Assembly (NCBI GenBank): GCA_945883755.1
Contig: CAMCXX010000002.1
Coordinates: 1 to 42,774, forward strand
DNA from: Bifidobacterium breve
GTDB lineage: Bacteria; Actinomycetota; Actinomycetes; Nanopelagicales; Nanopelagicaceae
Length of the DNA: 42,774 bases
Direction of reading: 5' to 3'
The notes below the pieces were generated by a model. It saw only the letters and a list, made by a program, of their open reading frames with translations, was not told the origin of the DNA and did no database searches. Within the stretch, counting starts at the first letter, position 1, and each line of letters begins with the position of its first letter. Below are positions 1 through 7,740 of this stretch, piece by piece. Both the position numbers and the translations under genes were made by a program.

Positions 1-168
1 CTTCCAGAAGGTCATCCACTTTGGAGCGCTAAGGGCGTTTTGATCTCACCACATGTTGGTGGAAACACAACAGCATTTGAATCACGGGCCCGAAAATTGA
101 TTAAATCTCAATTGGAGTTATTGGCAGCAGGTAAGCCGCTAAATAACATTATCGTGGCTGGTAATTAG
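1..168 (+). CDS. D-2-hydroxyacid dehydrogenase, C-terminal fragment (partial)
   Basis: Frame 1 is open from the window edge to a TAG at 166-168 and gives 55 residues. The segment LPEGHPLW..SPHVGGNT is typical of the C-terminal end of NAD-dependent D-2-hydroxyacid dehydrogenases (glyoxylate/hydroxypyruvate reductase and phosphoglycerate dehydrogenase relatives), where the conserved His of the catalytic triad sits in a PHxGG motif. The N-terminal catalytic and Rossmann parts lie outside the window, so the substrate cannot be judged. Its last 20 bases overlap the 3' end of the convergent isomerase gene. It may belong to the same sugar-acid theme as the neighbouring leftward operon, but this is inference from position only. 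Confidence 0.8.
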   Translation, partial: LPEGHPLWSAKGVLISPHVGGNTTAFESRARKLIKSQLELLAAGKPLNNIIVAGN

Positions 169-1045
169 GCCAATACTTCTTTATTTTCTCCCTTAAGAAA
201 TCCGCGCTCTCATGCATCTGATCCATACCATCAACACCATCTTCAATAGAGATCCAAGAATCAAAGCCAACCGCTTTTAGAGTAGAAAAGATTGCATCGT
301 AATCATTTAACCCTTTGCCAATTACGCCATGCTTGAAAAATGAGACATACCCGGCGGTTCCACCCTCGGCTTTGCGCAGATCTTCAATGGTGCCATTTGC
401 TAAGTAACGATCACTTGCGTGCATAGTTACAACTCGGTGCTTTACCTTTTCTAATAATTCAAGTGGCTCTTCACCAGCAGCAATAGCATTAGATGGATCA
501 AAGTTAACCGCAAAGGTAGGAGATGGAATTCGATTAACTAATTCAACAAAGACATCCATCATCTGGGCAAACTCAGGTTCGGTCCAGAAATCATCCTTGT
601 AATGATTTTCTATAATTAAGGTAATACCTAAGCTTTCAGCGGCTGGAATACAAGCGTTAATCGAATCAACCACATAATTCATACCCTCTTCCCGGGTAAT
701 ATCTTTACGGCGTTGTCCTGATAAAACGCGGCAGTACTTTGCGCCAAGGGCTGCGCTCATTTCCAGGGACCAAATCTCTTTTTCAATCTCTTTTTTACGA
801 AGTTGTGCATCTGGAATTGTGAAATCTGGTGAGGCACACATCATTGGAATTACCATCCCAGTATCTTCAACCGCTTTGCGAATCTGTGCCCAATTCTTTT
901 CATCCTTTACATCAGCAAAATCATTGTAAAACTCAAGTCCATCAACATTTAACTCATTACCTAATTTAATCCACTCATAAATACTCATTTGGCCAGCAAC
1001 TAATTGCTTAATGAATCCCTTAGGAAAGGCGGCTAACTTTGGCAT
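149..1045 (-). CDS. sugar phosphate isomerase/epimerase, xylose isomerase-like TIM barrel
   Basis: A 298-residue protein of the AP-endonuclease-2/xylose-isomerase-like TIM-barrel superfamily, which includes hydroxypyruvate isomerase, IolE, IolI and ketose 3-epimerases. The expected divalent-metal ligands are visible at strand ends: Glu146 (LIIENH), Asp183 (NFDPSN), His209 (TMHASD) and Glu268 (SIEDG). Length is normal for the family and there is no signal peptide, so it is cytoplasmic. The ATG follows directly on the stop codon of the upstream SDR gene (no gap), so the two are translationally coupled. It is the last gene of the leftward operon. The fold is secure; which sugar or keto acid it isomerises is not readable from sequence. 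Confidence 0.85.
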   Translation of the reverse strand: MPKLAAFPKGFIKQLVAGQMSIYEWIKLGNELNVDGLEFYNDFADVKDEKNWAQIRKAVEDTGMVIPMMCASPDFTIPDAQLRKKEIEKEIWSLEMSAALGAKYCRVLSGQRRKDITREEGMNYVVDSINACIPAAESLGITLIIENHYKDDFWTEPEFAQMMDVFVELVNRIPSPTFAVNFDPSNAIAAGEEPLELLEKVKHRVVTMHASDRYLANGTIEDLRKAEGGTAGYVSFFKHGVIGKGLNDYDAIFSTLKAVGFDSWISIEDGVDGMDQMHESADFLREKIKKYWPNYQPR

Positions 1046-1813
1046 CTACTTCTCTGGATTTCTGCCGATAATTGAGAATTGTTCAAGTTCAACTACTGAG
1101 CCAGTAAATGGCTTTGATTCATCACCCATCCAATAAACACAGGCGGTTGCTAATTGTTCAGGTGTGCTCATAACTCCAAAGGGAATATTGTCGCGGCCTA
1201 ATTTTTCTGGCCAACCCTCTGGTAATCCCTTAGCAATCTGATCTACATACTCGCGATCGGTCAGGATCCAACCTGGATTGATTAGATTAAATCTAACCTT
1301 ATCTACGCCATGGGCATTAGCTAAGTTACGAGTCATCGTTTGCAAACCAGCCTTGCCAATACTGTATGCAAGCAGTGAGGATTCACCGCTGTATGCATTG
1401 ATCGAGCCAATATTTAAAACACAACCTTGGGATTTTTTCAGGTGGGGGAATGCAGCCTGGATTAAAAATAAGGCGGACTGCAAATTAACCGTAATTGTTT
1501 TGGTAAAGGCCTCTGGTGTTAGAGCACTTAAGTTGTTTCGTTCGATAATCGCTGCATTATTTACCACCGCATCAATACCACCAAACGCTGCGATAGCCGC
1601 CTCAACTATTTTCTTTGGTGTTGCTGGATCTGCTAAATCAGCAATACATAAGGATGCATTTGCGCCAAGTTGGGAAACTACTTTTTCGCCATCTGATTTT
1701 TCAATCCCATGAATTAAAACTTTGGCACCCTCGGAAACAGCGCGAGTAGCAATCGCTTTACCAATTCCGGAGGTAGCACCGGTAATAATTATTACCTTAC
1801 CTTTTAATCTCAT
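1046..1813 (-). CDS. SDR-family NAD(P)-dependent oxidoreductase
   Basis: A 255-residue classical short-chain dehydrogenase. The N-terminal nucleotide motif TGATSGIG is at about residues 12-19, NNAA follows mid-protein, and the catalytic Ser plus Tyr-x-x-x-Lys appear as GSINAYSGESSLLAYSIGK. The second Rossmann strand ends in IHG rather than an acidic residue, so NADP cannot be excluded. Such enzymes oxidise or reduce a secondary hydroxyl on sugars, polyols or keto acids. It lies 15 nt after the zinc alcohol dehydrogenase gene and abuts the isomerase gene, so it probably acts in the same sugar pathway. The exact substrate is unknown. Confidence 0.87.
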   Translation of the reverse strand: MRLKGKVIIITGATSGIGKAIATRAVSEGAKVLIHGIEKSDGEKVVSQLGANASLCIADLADPATPKKIVEAAIAAFGGIDAVVNNAAIIERNNLSALTPEAFTKTITVNLQSALFLIQAAFPHLKKSQGCVLNIGSINAYSGESSLLAYSIGKAGLQTMTRNLANAHGVDKVRFNLINPGWILTDREYVDQIAKGLPEGWPEKLGRDNIPFGVMSTPEQLATACVYWMGDESKPFTGSVVELEQFSIIGRNPEK

Positions 1814-1828
1814 ATCAGTAACCCCACA

Positions 1829-2863
1829 TTAAACCGGCTTAATAACTGATTTTAGAACTTCACCAGATTGCATCTTCTCGAAGGCGGTCTGCCATTGTTC
1901 AATTGGAAATACGCCACCTAGTACCGGTGTTAAATCTAATTTTTCAGCGCCGAGCAAACGAAGTACTCGCTCCCACATTGGCCAGTTATGCGAGAAGGTG
2001 CCGCGTAGCGTTACATTTTTTGCAACCAATGGATCAAGTGAGAAATCAAGTGGTTGTGGACCCCAACCAACCTTGCTGATCCAACCGTCGGGGCGAACTA
2101 CATCGAGTGCATGTTTTAGTGATGCGCTAACGCCCGCTGCATCAACAACACCATCTGCACCTAAACCATCAATAGTTTTGGCCCACTCAGTGGCGTCGCC
2201 AATAATTACTTCACAGCCATAAGCCTTTGCAATATTTAATCGGTTGCGATCTTTTTCAAGTCCAACAAGTGCAACCTCAGCACCTGCAAGTTGGGCCATT
2301 GCAACTGCAAGAACACCAATTGGACCAGGCCCAAGTACAACAATGCGATCACCAGGTTTGATAAAGCCAGGTGCAATTGTTGAGCTGTATGCAACTGCGC
2401 AAGGTTCAGTCATTGCGGCAAACTCAAATGAGATATTTTCCGGAATTCGGTGCAACAAACGAGATGCCACCTTTGCATAACGTGTCATTCCGCCATTTAC
2501 GCCATAACCAAATCCTTTACGGTTTGGATCTAAGTTGTACTTACCAATTCGAGTCATTGGTGAATCAGCATCAATAACCGCAGCGGTTTCGGTAACTACC
2601 CGATCGCCCTCTTTCCACTTACCAGCTGCTTTAACATTTTTACCAAGCTCGGCGATAACACCACAAAACTCATGTCCTAAAACAACTGGGTAATTAACCG
2701 CCCAAGAGTTGGTGCCATGCCATTGATGAAGATCAGAGCCACAAACACTTACCGCTTCAACCTGCATAATCACATCATCATCACCGGCAACTGGTCGTTC
2801 AATCTCTTGTAATTCCACACTTAAAGGTTTAGATGAATAGTTAACTACGCCGATAGATTTCAT
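1829..2863 (-). CDS. zinc-dependent alcohol dehydrogenase (MDR family), polyol/sugar type, lacking structural zinc cysteines
   Basis: A 344-residue medium-chain dehydrogenase like the sorbitol/threonine/galactitol dehydrogenase group. Catalytic-zinc ligands are visible: Cys41 (CGSD), His64-Glu65 (GHEF) and Glu153 (TEPCA). The Rossmann motif GPGPIG is at 178-183. The lobe after GHE that usually carries four closely spaced cysteines for a structural zinc (about residues 90-120) has no cysteine at all; it reads TETAAVIDAD..YNLDPNRKGFGYG. Loss of the structural zinc is known in some family members, so the enzyme may still be active. It is the third gene of the leftward operon, 16 nt after the HPS-like gene. 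Likely role: NAD-dependent oxidation of a polyol or sugar-acid hydroxyl. Confidence 0.87.
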   Translation of the reverse strand: MKSIGVVNYSSKPLSVELQEIERPVAGDDDVIMQVEAVSVCGSDLHQWHGTNSWAVNYPVVLGHEFCGVIAELGKNVKAAGKWKEGDRVVTETAAVIDADSPMTRIGKYNLDPNRKGFGYGVNGGMTRYAKVASRLLHRIPENISFEFAAMTEPCAVAYSSTIAPGFIKPGDRIVVLGPGPIGVLAVAMAQLAGAEVALVGLEKDRNRLNIAKAYGCEVIIGDATEWAKTIDGLGADGVVDAAGVSASLKHALDVVRPDGWISKVGWGPQPLDFSLDPLVAKNVTLRGTFSHNWPMWERVLRLLGAEKLDLTPVLGGVFPIEQWQTAFEKMQSGEVLKSVIKPV

Positions 2864-2879
2864 TAATTAATCCTTGCTG

Positions 2880-3593
2880 TTAATTTTTTCTAGAAGTAAT
2901 TGCAATATCGCCGTAGGCGTGGACCTTTTCGCAAATTTTACGAAGTACCTCTTCCACATTTCCAGCACCTCGTGAAAATGAATCTGCATCAATTGCCAGG
3001 GGAGCACCAATTACAACAAGTGGTGCACCGTAGGAAGGTGAAGCGATCGCCTGTTCAAGTGATAAGCCACCAACTGCTTGCACTGGAACTCCAACTGCAT
3101 CTACGACAGCCTTTAATTGATCAAGTGGATTTGGTGGAACCTTTCCAGCAGCTGCGATTCCGCGACGCTCGTCATAACCAATGTGGTGAATCACCATGTC
3201 ACAACCTAAATCTTCAAGCATTCTGGCACCGGCGACCATATCTTCGCACCCTAAATTATCGCCCATCACTGTTACGCCACAATCCTTGCCAGCTTGCACA
3301 ACTACCTTGATGGTCTCTGGATGTGCACGTGCCATTACAACAACATGTGTTGCACCAGCCTTTGCCATCATCTGCGCTTCTAAGTAACCGCCATCCATAG
3401 TTTTTAAATCTGCAATAACTGGTGTATTTGGAAACTCGCTACGAAGTGCGCGAACACCATGTAATCCTTCCGCCAAGATAAATGGCGTACCTGCCTCTAA
3501 CCAATCAACACCAGCGCGCATGGCGGTGTGCGCCATCTCCATCGCCTCTTTAATATCGGTTAGATCTAAGGAAACTTGAACTATTGGCTTCAT
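2880..3593 (-). CDS. 3-hexulose-6-phosphate synthase-like protein (HUMPS / OMP decarboxylase superfamily)
   Basis: A 237-residue protein of the OMP-decarboxylase superfamily branch that contains 3-hexulose-6-phosphate synthase (HPS) and 3-keto-L-gulonate-6-phosphate decarboxylase (KGPDC). Active-site residues lie at the positions known for the family: Asp10, Glu33 and the Asp62-x-Lys64-x-x-Asp67 motif (ADLKTMDGG). Later, HHIGYDERRG resembles the HPS-type His-x-Gly-x-Asp rather than the KGPDC pattern. A phosphate-binding GG (QAVGGLS) is near residue 173. No phosphohexulose isomerase (PHI) is adjacent, which argues against a plain ribulose-monophosphate pathway. The gene lies 17 nt after an RraA-like gene; in some prokaryotes HPS and RraA domains are fused in one protein, so the pairing suggests functional linkage. 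Confidence 0.82.
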   Translation of the reverse strand: MKPIVQVSLDLTDIKEAMEMAHTAMRAGVDWLEAGTPFILAEGLHGVRALRSEFPNTPVIADLKTMDGGYLEAQMMAKAGATHVVVMARAHPETIKVVVQAGKDCGVTVMGDNLGCEDMVAGARMLEDLGCDMVIHHIGYDERRGIAAAGKVPPNPLDQLKAVVDAVGVPVQAVGGLSLEQAIASPSYGAPLVVIGAPLAIDADSFSRGAGNVEEVLRKICEKVHAYGDIAITSRKN

Positions 3594-3610
3594 CTGTAAG
3601 AAGGCTTCAC

Positions 3611-4282
3611 TTATAAAACACCAAACTTGGCAAATGCTTCTGAGGGTGGCATTCCTTGGCGAACTGCATCACGGAATAGATTCTCACCAGAGTTTTTCTC
3701 CTCTACGCGAGCAATTACCTCATCAATTAAATCAACTGGAATCACTGCAACGCCATCGATATCAGCCACAATCAAATCACCTGGATTAATCGTTACGCCA
3801 TCAATCACACAAGGCACATTGTGAGCAACTACTTCATAACGAGAGTTGATATCTAGTGGTGATGTGTCAACACCAAATACTTTAAAGCCCATCGCACGCA
3901 TTCTTACTGTGTCTCTGACTGGGCCATCAGTTAATGCACCTGCTACACCTTTGTGTTTACATGCAGTTGAAAGTAGTTCGCCCCAAAAAGCTGCTGGATG
4001 ATTACCACCATTATTTCTATTTGATGGTGTTACATAAACCTGATCCTCACCAACCTCATCTAGCGCCTTTAATAATCCAATATAAGGAACTTCTGGTGCT
4101 TCAAAAACCGCCTCGACCTTCACTGGAAATGCGTAACCCATCATTACGCCTTCGCCAGAGATCATTTCAATATCTGATTTCAAAATCTGATTTCGGTAAC
4201 CCATATGATCTAAGCAATCAGATGCAAGGGATGCGGTGAAGATTGTGGCCAATCTTTTCAGGTCATGTTTTTTGGAGGTCAT
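3611..4282 (-). CDS. RraA family protein (aldolase/decarboxylase-like)
   Basis: A 223-residue RraA-like protein (dimethylmenaquinone-methyltransferase-like fold), the family that includes 4-hydroxy-4-methyl-2-oxoglutarate aldolase and the RNase E inhibitor RraA. WGELL at about 100-104, DGPVRD at 119-124 and VADIDGVAV at 172-180 are hallmarks. In metal-dependent HMG aldolases the Arg-Asp pair is followed two residues later by an acidic residue; here that position is Arg127, so classical aldolase activity is doubtful. First gene of the leftward operon. The ATG has a -10-like TAATCT exactly 7 nt upstream and no evident ribosome-binding site, so a leaderless transcript is likely. The role is probably cleavage or decarboxylation of a keto acid, uncertain. 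Confidence 0.82.
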   Translation of the reverse strand: MTSKKHDLKRLATIFTASLASDCLDHMGYRNQILKSDIEMISGEGVMMGYAFPVKVEAVFEAPEVPYIGLLKALDEVGEDQVYVTPSNRNNGGNHPAAFWGELLSTACKHKGVAGALTDGPVRDTVRMRAMGFKVFGVDTSPLDINSRYEVVAHNVPCVIDGVTINPGDLIVADIDGVAVIPVDLIDEVIARVEEKNSGENLFRDAVRQGMPPSEAFAKFGVL

Positions 4283-4289
4283 GCAGAGA

Positions 4290-4295
4290 AGATTA
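4290..4295 (-). promoter_or_regulatory. -10 box of a leaderless promoter for the RraA-HPS-ADH-SDR-isomerase operon
   Basis: Read leftward, TAATCT ends 7 nt before the ATG at 4282, which puts the expected transcription start at or next to the A of the start codon. No Shine-Dalgarno-like purine run precedes the ATG. A perfect 10-bp palindrome, CTGGCGCCAG, at 4309-4318 lies just upstream, about where a regulator would cover the -35 area. No strong -35 hexamer is visible. Confidence 0.5.
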
Positions 4296-4391
4296 CGACT
4301 ATTTTTGCCTGGCGCCAGAACCCTTAACCACCACTTTAGAGCCCTGCGGGTATCTTTGTAACATTTAGGTAAATTGAGAAGAATTAAGTAA

Positions 4392-4408
4392 AAAGATGCG
4401 CAATCTTT
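4392..4408. promoter_or_regulatory. dyad in the divergent intergenic region, candidate operator
   Basis: AAAGAT and ATCTTT arms (6 bp perfect) surround a 5-base centre, GCGCA. The element lies between the two divergent sugar operons, about 13 bp upstream of a TTGACG hexamer (4421-4426) that could be a -35 for the rightward operon; the matching -10 (AAAGAT at 4444-4449, 17-bp spacer) is weak. No regulator gene is present in the window. Operator function is inferred only from symmetry and position. Confidence 0.35.
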
Positions 4409-4521
4409 ACCTGTTGATCGTTGACGACCTCACCTGAAAAGGCAAAGATCATCACAGGTTCGACGGTCCTCGTTGCGCCAAATCTCTTATAGAGACTCTC
4501 TTAAAAGAAATGGAGAATTGA

Positions 4522-5799
4522 ATGCGTAAAGGTTCAATTCGTCTGATTGCTGCAGCATCTGTAATGGCATTAGCCATCACAGGCTGTTCTTCATCAAGTG
4601 ATGATGCGGCAAATACAGACACAGAGTTTGAAATATTTACCTGGTGGGCATCTGGTGGCGAAGCTGCTGGTCTACAAGGAATGGTTGATGTATTTAACGC
4701 AGAAAACCCAGATACAGAGTTTATTAACGCCTCTGTTGCTGGTGGTGCTGGCGTAAACGCAAAGGCTGTTCTACAAAGCCGGTTAGATGCAAATGAGCCA
4801 CCTGATTCATTCCAGGCACATGCTGGTATGGAGCTAGATGGTTATGTACGTGGTGGACAATTAGAGGATTTAACATCTCTATACGAATCAGAAGGTTGGG
4901 ATGAAATTTTCCCATCTGACTTAATCAAAGCTATTACTGTTGATGGAAAGATCTACTCAGTTCCAGTAAACATTCACCGCGCAAACGTTTTGTGGTGGAA
5001 CCCTGCAACTGCAACAAAGGCTGGCATTACAAAAGCTCCTGAAACATTAGATGAGTTTTTTGCTGACCTTGAGAAGTTCAAGAAAATGGGAATCCCAGGA
5101 CTTGCACTTGCTGGAAAGGGAGACTGGGCGATTGCTCACCTTCTAGACTGGATGCTACTTGCGTCAATGGGTGCAGATAAGTTTGAAGGTCTTTACAACG
5201 GTTCAACTTCATGGACAGGTCCTGAAGTTGCTGCTGGTATCAAGAACTTCCAACGTGCACTTTCATACGGAAACAAGGGAGCAGGAAACCTTGATTGGCC
5301 AGATGCTGGAAAGTTAGTAACTGACGGCAAAGCTGGATTCTTCATCATGGGTGACTGGGCTTCAGCACAGTGGCAATCAGATGGATTAGTTCTAGGAACT
5401 GACTACACATATGCAGCAGCTCCAGGAACTGTTGGTACATACCAATGGCTATCTGATTCATTCACACTTCCAGTAGGCGCTCCAAACCGCAACGCTGCAA
5501 TCGCATGGTTGAAGGTTTGTGGATCTAAGGCTGGACAGGATGCATTTAATCCAAAGAAGGGATCTATCTCAGCTCGTACCGACTCAGATCTATCTCTTTA
5601 CGATGCATATCTACAATCTGCAGCTGCTGACTGGAAACAGGATCGCTTAGTCGGTTCAACAGTTCACGGAGCAACTGGAAATAACGCACTGATGGCTGCA
5701 TACAATGCAGGTGTTGGTAAGTACTTCTCAGGTGGATTCAAAGATAATGCTGGACTTGCTAAGGATCTTGCAGCAGCTTACGAAGCTGGCAAGGCTTAA
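4522..5799 (+). CDS. sugar ABC transporter substrate-binding lipoprotein (glucose/mannose-type)
   Basis: A 425-residue family-1 extracellular solute-binding protein. It has a basic N-terminus, a hydrophobic segment and a lipobox AITGC with Cys22 as the lipidation site, followed by a Ser/Asp-rich linker, so it is tethered outside the cell membrane. The mature N-terminus (EIFTWWASGGEAAGL, then NAKAVLQSRL and PPDSFQAHAG) resembles the binding proteins of CUT1 glucose/mannose importers such as that of Thermus. A GGAG lies 8-9 nt before the ATG. It is followed by a terminator hairpin and then two permeases, the usual arrangement giving excess binding protein over membrane components. The substrate is probably a hexose, inferred from family resemblance and the downstream sugar-oxidation genes. 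Confidence 0.9.
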   Translation: MRKGSIRLIAAASVMALAITGCSSSSDDAANTDTEFEIFTWWASGGEAAGLQGMVDVFNAENPDTEFINASVAGGAGVNAKAVLQSRLDANEPPDSFQAHAGMELDGYVRGGQLEDLTSLYESEGWDEIFPSDLIKAITVDGKIYSVPVNIHRANVLWWNPATATKAGITKAPETLDEFFADLEKFKKMGIPGLALAGKGDWAIAHLLDWMLLASMGADKFEGLYNGSTSWTGPEVAAGIKNFQRALSYGNKGAGNLDWPDAGKLVTDGKAGFFIMGDWASAQWQSDGLVLGTDYTYAAAPGTVGTYQWLSDSFTLPVGAPNRNAAIAWLKVCGSKAGQDAFNPKKGSISARTDSDLSLYDAYLQSAAADWKQDRLVGSTVHGATGNNALMAAYNAGVGKYFSGGFKDNAGLAKDLAAAYEAGKA

Positions 5800-5820
5800 T
5801 AGTTAGTCATAGATAAGTAA

Positions 5821-5858
5821 CTTTGCTGGGTGGATAAAACCGCCCAGCAAAGTTTTCT
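5821..5858 (+). terminator. Rho-independent terminator/attenuator after the binding-protein gene
   Basis: A 13-bp stem (5821-5833 pairing with 5840-5852, one G-U pair) closes a 6-nt ATAAAA loop and is followed by TTTTCTATTTTCTT. It sits between the binding-protein and permease genes, so partial read-through would set their expression ratio. Confidence 0.9.
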
Positions 5859-5905
5859 ATTTTCTTAGGTACACTGCAACAAATTGTTTTTGATAAGGGG
5901 GAGAT

Positions 5906-6820
5906 GTGTCTAAGCAACTTAATTTAAACAAACGCCCCATCTCCTCAAAAATAGGCGGATTACTCTTCGTACTGCCATCAATAATTACCGTTATTATTTT
6001 CGTGTATGGTCTAATTTTGTGGTCGGTCAATGTTTCACTTACAAATCAAAACTCTGGTACTAAAAAAGAGACCGAGTACGTTGGTTTAAAGAATTACACA
6101 GATCTAATCACCGATGAGCGCTTTACGCACTCCCTGGGCAACCTTGTTAAATTCACCGTTGTATTCATCCTCGGAACCCTAGTAACTGGTTTCATCATGG
6201 CTTTGCTTTTAGAAAAAGGAATTAAAGGTGAGGGTTTTTTCAGATCCTTCTACCTATACCCAATGGCCATCTCATTTATCGCCATGGGAACAGTTTTCAA
6301 TTGGCTTTTAAACTCAGCACGAGATGAAGAGGCGGGCGGATTAAATCTAGCTCTGCAAAAAATTGGCCTTGGGTTTTTACAAAATGATTGGTATGTCTCT
6401 CAAAATGGTGCAATGTTTTCGATGGCTATCCCTGCGATCTGGCAGATGTCTGGATATGTACTCGCCTTATTCCTAGCCGGGTTTAGAGGAATTCCAGATG
6501 ATATGCGCGAGGCAGCTCGTGTTGATGGCGCATCTGAGGCACAGATCTATCGACATGTTTTATTTCCTCAGTTGACTCCAACTTTGTTAACAATTCTTAT
6601 TATCTTGGGCCACATCTCAATGAAGGTTTTTGATTTAATCATTGGTATTAATGGAAAATCATATGTAACGCAAGTGGTTGCAGTTTATATGTGGGAGGCT
6701 ACATTTGATCAACGTAATTACGCTAAAGGAACTGCGATCGCCATTGTTTTGCTAATCATGATCGCAATTGTGGTTGTGCCATACCTTCGTTATAACAGCA
6801 AACAACAGGCGTACCGCTGA
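5906..6820 (+). CDS. sugar ABC transporter permease, MalF/UgpA type
   Basis: A 304-residue inner-membrane permease with about six hydrophobic helices. The EAA loop that docks the ATPase reads EAARVDGASEAQIYRHVLFP at about residues 208-227. It starts at GTG 5906, preceded by a purine-rich AAGGGGGAG; the nearby ATG at 5904 is out of frame. Its TGA overlaps the next permease's ATG by one base, so the two are translationally coupled. It belongs with the binding protein upstream as a CUT1-type importer. No ATPase gene is nearby, so a shared MsmX/UgpC-like ATPase encoded elsewhere is likely. Confidence 0.9.
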   Translation: MSKQLNLNKRPISSKIGGLLFVLPSIITVIIFVYGLILWSVNVSLTNQNSGTKKETEYVGLKNYTDLITDERFTHSLGNLVKFTVVFILGTLVTGFIMALLLEKGIKGEGFFRSFYLYPMAISFIAMGTVFNWLLNSARDEEAGGLNLALQKIGLGFLQNDWYVSQNGAMFSMAIPAIWQMSGYVLALFLAGFRGIPDDMREAARVDGASEAQIYRHVLFPQLTPTLLTILIILGHISMKVFDLIIGINGKSYVTQVVAVYMWEATFDQRNYAKGTAIAIVLLIMIAIVVVPYLRYNSKQQAYR

Positions 6821-7737
6821 TGAGTAAGGATATAGTCGACTTAATCACCGCAAGCCCAAGCGCACGCAACAAGAAGCGTAAGTTAAATGGCAAAGAGAAG
6901 TTTTGGTTAATTTTCCGCTACGTATCCCTTACCTTTATTTGGTTCCTGGTTGTAATGCCGATCTACGTTATGGTGATCAACTCCCTTAAAGGTGTAAAAA
7001 ATGTTTACCTAACCAACGCCTTTAAATTGCCAGAAAAGCTAGATTTTTCTGCTTGGTCTGTAGCATGGAATGGAACTGATTACTTCCCGCAGGCGATCTC
7101 CGACTCAATGACGAGAACCCTATTCTTTGTAATCCAATCATCGATTATTTCAGCAATCATTGGATCAATTAATGGTTATGTATTTGCTAAATGGAAGTTC
7201 AGAGGCTCAAACATAATTTTCACATTATTCCTCTTTGGCATGTTTATTCCATATCAAGCGATCATGATTCCGCTGGTCCGACTTTCAACCGAGGTAGGTA
7301 TTAATAAATCAATATATGTCTTGGTCTTAGCGCATGTGATTTACGGTATTCCAATTTGTACTTTGATTTTCCGTAATTATTACGAAAGCATCCCAAATGA
7401 ATTAATTGAAGCGGGTCGAGTTGATAAGGCATCAATGATCCGAATTTATCGCTCAATTATCCTGCCGCTTTCAATTCCAGCTTTCGTTGTTGTACTAATC
7501 TGGCAATTTACCTCTGCCTGGAATGATTTCCTCTTTGCGATATTTTTAACAGGTGGATCACCTAAATTATCTGTTGCAACTACCGCACTGAACTTCATTA
7601 CTGGATCCTCTAACCAGATTTACTACGGCGTAAATATGACCGCATCCTTAATCGTTTCTCTTCCTACCTTGGTCGTTTACATCTTCTTAGGTCGCTACTT
7701 CCTACGAGGATTACTAAGTGGTTCGCTAAAGGGATAA
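6820..7737 (+). CDS. sugar ABC transporter permease, MalG/UgpE type
   Basis: A 305-residue permease with a cytoplasmic basic N-terminus (ARNKKRKLNGK) and about six membrane helices. The EAA motif is EAGRVDKASMIRIYRSIILP near residue 198. It ends in the usual short RGLLSGSLKG tail. It forms the heterodimeric channel with the preceding MalF-type permease, with a one-base overlap (ATGA). Three bases separate it from the SMP-30 lactonase gene, tying transport to catabolism in one transcript. Confidence 0.9.
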   Translation: MSKDIVDLITASPSARNKKRKLNGKEKFWLIFRYVSLTFIWFLVVMPIYVMVINSLKGVKNVYLTNAFKLPEKLDFSAWSVAWNGTDYFPQAISDSMTRTLFFVIQSSIISAIIGSINGYVFAKWKFRGSNIIFTLFLFGMFIPYQAIMIPLVRLSTEVGINKSIYVLVLAHVIYGIPICTLIFRNYYESIPNELIEAGRVDKASMIRIYRSIILPLSIPAFVVVLIWQFTSAWNDFLFAIFLTGGSPKLSVATTALNFITGSSNQIYYGVNMTASLIVSLPTLVVYIFLGRYFLRGLLSGSLKG

Positions 7738-7740
7738 TGC

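Noticed and set aside
1278-1712. Rightward 144-codon frame opposite the SDR gene
   Set aside because: It is the antisense of a clear SDR with complete catalytic motifs, with no ribosome-binding site or family resemblance.
2880-4282. Complete ribulose-monophosphate formaldehyde pathway
   Set aside because: Only an HPS-like gene is present; no phosphohexulose isomerase or methanol/formaldehyde enzyme is adjacent, so the label would overreach.
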